This document shows positions 60,396-64,000 of a stretch of 64,000 nucleotides of DNA, one piece after another. The notes under the pieces were generated by a model that saw only the letters and a list, made by a program, of their open reading frames with translations, did no database searches and was not told where the DNA came from. A program made the translations under genes and the position numbers. The stretch comes from Paludibacteraceae bacterium (GTDB lineage: Bacteria; Bacteroidota; Bacteroidia; Bacteroidales; Paludibacteraceae): the NCBI GenBank assembly GCA_017559385.1, contig JAFYSK010000050.1, positions 1 to 64,000 of the forward strand, in the 5' to 3' direction. Position 1 is the stretch's first letter. Each line of letters starts with the position of its first letter.

Positions 60396-61847
60396 ATGAA
60401 TCCATTAACCATTTTATTAGTTATTGCAGGCTATTTTGCGCTGCTGTTCTTTATTTCGTATTTGGCTGGTCGTAAGGCGGATAATGCAGGTTTCTTCTCA
60501 GGTAACCGCAGCAGCAACTGGCTATTGGTAGCCATGTCCACTATTGGCGCAGCTATCTCAGGTGTGACCTTCGTGAGTGTACCTGGTATGGTGGCAACAT
60601 CGGGTTGGGCATATATGCAGATGGTATTGGGCTTTACTGTTGGTCAGTTTCTGATAGCATACGTGCTGATACCATTGTATTATAAATTGAACCTCACTTC
60701 TATTTATCAATACTTGCAACAGCGCTTTGGTATGAGTACCTACAAGTCAGGTGCGTGGTTGTTCTTTGTGAGCAAGATGTTGGGTGCGAGTGTGCGCTTG
60801 TTTGTGGTAAGTGAAGTACTTCAGTTGTTGGTATTTGATCGTTTGAGTGTGCCAGTTCCATTCTGGGCCAATGCGATTATAACGGTTCTCATTGTATATC
60901 TCTGTACTTTTAAAGGTGGAGTTAAATCGCTGATTTGGACCGATTTATTAAAGACCTGCTGCTTGATCTTGTCAGTGGCATTGTGTATTTATTTTGTGCT
61001 TCGTGCTGGTGTGAATATTGATGGTTGGACCAGTAGCGACATGACTCGTTCGTTCTTCTTTGACAATCCTAAAGAAGGTACCTATTTTTGGAAACAATTC
61101 CTGGCAGGTATCTTCTTGGTTATTGCAACAACAGGTTTGGATCAAGATTTGATGCAGCGAACCCTATCATGCAAGAACCCACGTGAGAGCCAAAAGAACT
61201 TGATTGTGGGTGCGTTGATGCAGATAGTAGTGATAGGTTTGTTCTTGTTCTTAGGCTTCTTGTTGTATGCTTATGCAGATCAGATGAATATCGCTCAGGT
61301 TGCTAATCTTAAAGGTGATGAAGTGTTCCCATTCTTAGCAACAGGTAATTACTTCCCTGTGATTGTAGGTGTGTTGTTTATCATAGGCTTTATTGCTGCG
61401 GCTTATTCTGCAGCGGGTGGTGCATTGACTGCTTTGACCACATCCTTTACCATTGATATTCTCAATAAGCAACAAAGTGATGATGCCGCTCTCACGCGTA
61501 CGCGCACCTTAGTACATATAGGTATGGCGTTGATGATGGCAGCCTGCATTTACGTGATACACTTGCTCAATAACGATTCAGTCATACAGACTGTGTATAA
61601 GGTGGCTAGTTATACCTATGGTCCATTGCTTGGTATGTTCTGTTTCGGAATCTTTACAAAGAAACAGGTAAGAGACAAATGGATACCTCTTGTTGTAATT
61701 TTGGCACCAGTCATCACCTGGATTTTGGATGTCAACTCCGTAGCGTGGTTTAACGGTTATGTCTTCTCACACGAGCGTTTGATCTTCAACGCCTTGTTTA
61801 CTTGTATTGGTATGATGTTCTTGATGAAAAGAGAAGTGAAAGCCTAA
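60396..61847 (+). CDS. Sodium:solute symporter (possible MurNAc importer)
   Basis: 483 residues, 13 predicted membrane helices, SSS family: GAAISGVTFVSVPGM (about 53-67), YLQQRFGMSTYKSGAWL (about 105-121), TTGLDQDLMQRTLSCK (about 246-261) and AYSAAGGALTALTTSF (about 328-343), the last holding sodium-site residues. In Tannerella forsythia an SSS-type carrier imports MurNAc next to NamZ, so the same job is inferred here; sialic acid or another sugar is also possible. The 60-bp gap from namZ is made of TCTAACAGC(G)-type repeats. Followed by a strong hairpin. Confidence 0.88.
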   Translation: MNPLTILLVIAGYFALLFFISYLAGRKADNAGFFSGNRSSNWLLVAMSTIGAAISGVTFVSVPGMVATSGWAYMQMVLGFTVGQFLIAYVLIPLYYKLNLTSIYQYLQQRFGMSTYKSGAWLFFVSKMLGASVRLFVVSEVLQLLVFDRLSVPVPFWANAIITVLIVYLCTFKGGVKSLIWTDLLKTCCLILSVALCIYFVLRAGVNIDGWTSSDMTRSFFFDNPKEGTYFWKQFLAGIFLVIATTGLDQDLMQRTLSCKNPRESQKNLIVGALMQIVVIGLFLFLGFLLYAYADQMNIAQVANLKGDEVFPFLATGNYFPVIVGVLFIIGFIAAAYSAAGGALTALTTSFTIDILNKQQSDDAALTRTRTLVHIGMALMMAACIYVIHLLNNDSVIQTVYKVASYTYGPLLGMFCFGIFTKKQVRDKWIPLVVILAPVITWILDVNSVAWFNGYVFSHERLIFNALFTCIGMMFLMKREVKA

Positions 61848-61872
61848 GAGTTGAATGTTGAGAGTTGAGATA

Positions 61873-61910
61873 AACAATAATCGCGAGGTGAGAGCCTCGC
61901 GATTGTTGTT
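61873..61910. terminator. Bidirectional terminator symporter/OMP
   Basis: AACAATAATCGCGAGG and CCTCGCGATTGTTGTT arms around TGAGAG, between convergent genes. The preceding bases are GAGTTGA-type repeat. Confidence 0.85.
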
Positions 61911-61923
61911 ATGGTGTATAGAA

Positions 61924-63630
61924 TTAGAATTTGTATTTAACACCAAGAAGGAAGTGACATCCTTGTGATTGATATCCATAGAAGATGTCATTCTTGCGGT
62001 TGAGGTAGTTGTTGAGTTGTAGGTAAACATTTAACCACTTATTGATAGAATATTGTCCACCAATATTGAGTGAAATGATAGGGCGGAGTAGTTGTATGTC
62101 TTTTGCTACATATGCCCTTCTACTACCCACAAATTGATTCTCGGAATAGATACTCCACTTAGAGTCGATATGTGCGTCTATACGTGCGTATGCATCCCAT
62201 TGAGGACGATCAAAAGTAGTTGTTGCCTTGAGGAAATTAGGACTAGTAGGATCCATAGATGGAATACGACCTAAAGGGTAGAAATAGTAGTTGCCGGCTA
62301 GATTAACATCAATAATGTCTTTATAGTGGTAATGTAATTGGGCTCCTACTTTCCACTGTTGTTCATTATGTAACCATAATTTATACTCTTGTACACTAGG
62401 TGAGTTGTCTTGCAAGATAGCTTCCATATGGCATGCTCCTATATGGTATGCGTAGCCTCCATAGATATCAATGAGCATGGTTTTGATAGGGCGAATCTTG
62501 AAACCTATTTGTGCATCTACTGGAGTATAAGCGCGGATGTCATTGAATGCAAGCCCTTGCCCGATATTTAGATATCTATTGTATCCTAGATACTCTTCTA
62601 CAGATCCAATACCAATAGATCCCTTAGCATTAGCATATAGGTGAAAGATGTTATCCATCATATTCCACTCAAACTCTATGTTAGGTGAAGGTGCGAATGC
62701 AATATTTTCCACGGAACTTAATAGTGTACCTGTGCCAATATTCAAATCCACATTTACACCTGCATGCAAACGGATAGATTTATGTTTGTACTCATAAAAT
62801 GGTTCTATGCGTAATGCATGTCTATTAAGTATTGTAGAATCTAGTTTTAGAGTATTATATAACATGTTCTGGACATCAATATTGATACCTGCCACATGTT
62901 TTTTGTTGGATGTCCAATTTATATCAAAGTGTGTGAGAATTTGATTTTCTACCGTGTATTGAGGGGCAATAAATGCTTTGTATCCCACTTGAAAACTATA
63001 TTGTACATCTCCTTTGTGTGTACTTTTCAATCCCATATTGGCAGATACTTGCCATAGGTTTTGATGCTCTACTGGCTCGCCAATATTGATAGCCAATCCG
63101 TGATTGCCATCAAAATATTTTCCGTAATAAGTGAAATAATCATTATTACCTTTGACATCAAAGTACATATCGATATTTCTAAAGTGGTGCACTAGTTGCA
63201 TACCAAGTAGGGATTGAGACAATGCATCTCGTCCCCAATATGCGTCATGTGATGCATAGATATTTAGCGCTGTGTGTTTGGCAGATGCGATCTGATATCC
63301 AAACAGCAAGTGGCTATTACGATGTCCTATACCACCTTCTATAATACCATTTAAAGGTGTTTGAGGTGTGAAATCTGTTTTGGCAGCTTGTAGTGGATGT
63401 AGGTTAAAGTCGACTACAAGTGGAATGGAATAAGTAGAATAAACCACTGGGTTAGGTTCTACTTCTTCTTTGATAAAATTAGGTATGACCGGAATTTTAT
63501 TAGCGTGCTGTATCTCAGGTTGATAATCTCGTTCTACTGTCACAACGCGATTGAACACACTATCTTGTGCACTTGTAGCAGCTACACTAATGAACGCTAC
63601 AATGAAGATTAATATAAATTTGATTTGCAT
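61924..63630 (-). CDS. Outer-membrane beta-barrel protein (TonB-receptor-like)
   Basis: 568 residues: signal peptide (1-22), a periplasmic stretch with VERDYQPEIQHANKIP near residue 30-45, then about 22 amphipathic strands ending in GCHFLLGVKYKF, a typical barrel terminus with final Phe. No plug domain or TonB box is visible, so it is a barrel of the kind often paired with a TPR protein in Bacteroidota. The TPR gene ends 3 bp upstream, so they are cotranscribed and probably form one envelope assembly. Confidence 0.85.
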   Translation of the reverse strand: MQIKFILIFIVAFISVAATSAQDSVFNRVVTVERDYQPEIQHANKIPVIPNFIKEEVEPNPVVYSTYSIPLVVDFNLHPLQAAKTDFTPQTPLNGIIEGGIGHRNSHLLFGYQIASAKHTALNIYASHDAYWGRDALSQSLLGMQLVHHFRNIDMYFDVKGNNDYFTYYGKYFDGNHGLAINIGEPVEHQNLWQVSANMGLKSTHKGDVQYSFQVGYKAFIAPQYTVENQILTHFDINWTSNKKHVAGINIDVQNMLYNTLKLDSTILNRHALRIEPFYEYKHKSIRLHAGVNVDLNIGTGTLLSSVENIAFAPSPNIEFEWNMMDNIFHLYANAKGSIGIGSVEEYLGYNRYLNIGQGLAFNDIRAYTPVDAQIGFKIRPIKTMLIDIYGGYAYHIGACHMEAILQDNSPSVQEYKLWLHNEQQWKVGAQLHYHYKDIIDVNLAGNYYFYPLGRIPSMDPTSPNFLKATTTFDRPQWDAYARIDAHIDSKWSIYSENQFVGSRRAYVAKDIQLLRPIISLNIGGQYSINKWLNVYLQLNNYLNRKNDIFYGYQSQGCHFLLGVKYKF

Positions 63631-63633
63631 ATC

Positions 63634-64000
63634 TTACTCGTTAGGGGTTGTGTCCGTAATTTCAGATTTTTCTAGTTGGGCGATTCTATCTAACTTGCTA
63701 ACTATTATTTGTGCAATATCGTCTGATTGCTTGTAATTGTTTTGTAGTGCAAGTAAATATTGTTTAGCTTGGAACAAATCTTTGTTATCAACATTTATGT
63801 CTGCTAATAGGATAAGGCTCTTCGCTAACCAGTATTGGTGTGTGGTTTGCATGGTAGTGAACGACATAATTTCTTGCTCTGCCATATCTTTAGCTCCCAA
63901 ATTATAGTGGCATTCAGCCAATCTATACTTTGCCTCGGCTCCCCATGCTGATCGCACTTCTTTAGCCAATAGTGTATAATCTGCGATGGCCTCACTATAC
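63634..64000 (-). CDS. TPR protein, C-terminal part (runs off the right edge)
   Basis: About 122 codons are visible and the frame continues open beyond the edge; the internal Met at 63969 is not the start, because the codons before it (YSEAIADYTLLAKEV) are also TPR-like. TPR signatures: RLAECHYNLGAKDMAEQE and FQAKQYLLALQNNYK. The last residues are Asp/Glu/Thr-rich. Probably a periplasmic or lipoprotein TPR scaffold partner for the barrel downstream. Confidence 0.85.
   Translation of the reverse strand, partial: YSEAIADYTLLAKEVRSAWGAEAKYRLAECHYNLGAKDMAEQEIMSFTTMQTTHQYWLAKSLILLADINVDNKDLFQAKQYLLALQNNYKQSDDIAQIIVSKLDRIAQLEKSEITDTTPNE

Overview
The window comes from a member of the order Bacteroidales, probably an uncultured or host-associated lineage. 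Evidence: nearly every transcription unit is preceded by the Bacteroidota promoter core TAnnTTTG, usually TACCTTTGCA with a TTTG/TTG about 20 bp upstream. There are many lipoproteins with Bacteroidota-type lipoboxes, a BspA-type leucine-rich surface protein, a type IX-like sorting domain, DUF4270, NamZ/DUF1343 and a GldK/GldJ-like lipoprotein. Most of the window is ordinary chromosome. No transposase, phage gene or CRISPR array is visible.

Layout. 1-8 kb: the start of pgk (partial), a lipoprotein and a YbjQ-family protein behind a rod-shaped ~190-nt RNA that resembles 6S RNA, a small orphan protein, a tyrosine phenol-lyase/tryptophanase relative, corA and rsmA. 8-17 kb: a GtrA-like protein, an HD phosphohydrolase, the lipid A genes lpxD-lpxC with a sirtuin before lpxA, then glnS, an HsdR_N-like protein, an acidic lipoprotein and a PhoH ATPase. 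17-27 kb: psd-deoC, pyrE (with an altered PRPP motif) and an SRPBCC protein, two envelope lipoproteins, mutL, a metallophosphatase lipoprotein, acpP-fabF. 27-34 kb: a winged-helix protein, asd, an exonuclease-BRCT/BRCT cassette bracketed by two identical 44-bp terminators, and the folP-cdaA-metG operon. 34-46 kb: a GldK/GldJ-like lipoprotein, gcvH, DUF4270 and a GT5 half-enzyme divergent from panC, then pdxB-proS, tRNA-Pro(GGG), a CPBP protease, a small protein carrying a palindrome, and parE. 46-64 kb: a GH20 hexosaminidase, a second orphan protein, a long structured leader followed by a six-gene surface-protein operon, a 700-bp repeat-rich gap, namZ with a sodium:solute symporter (probable MurNAc salvage), and an outer-membrane barrel with a TPR protein at the edge.

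The most unusual signals are two. First, in the 50-58 kb operon, InlB-type repeats are cut across consecutive genes: one protein ends with the first half of a repeat, and the next starts, after its own signal peptide, with the second half. Head-to-tail assembly by strand complementation is a possible reading. Second, six intergenic arrays share an exact 11-bp period, although their unit sequences differ; two of them are versions of one element headed by a TGTGA-N6-TCACA palindrome. A separate class of short AACTCTC-like repeats has entered coding sequences (pdxB, the CPBP protease, GH20).

All calls are by reading the sequence and knowledge of protein families. No database search or folding program was run.
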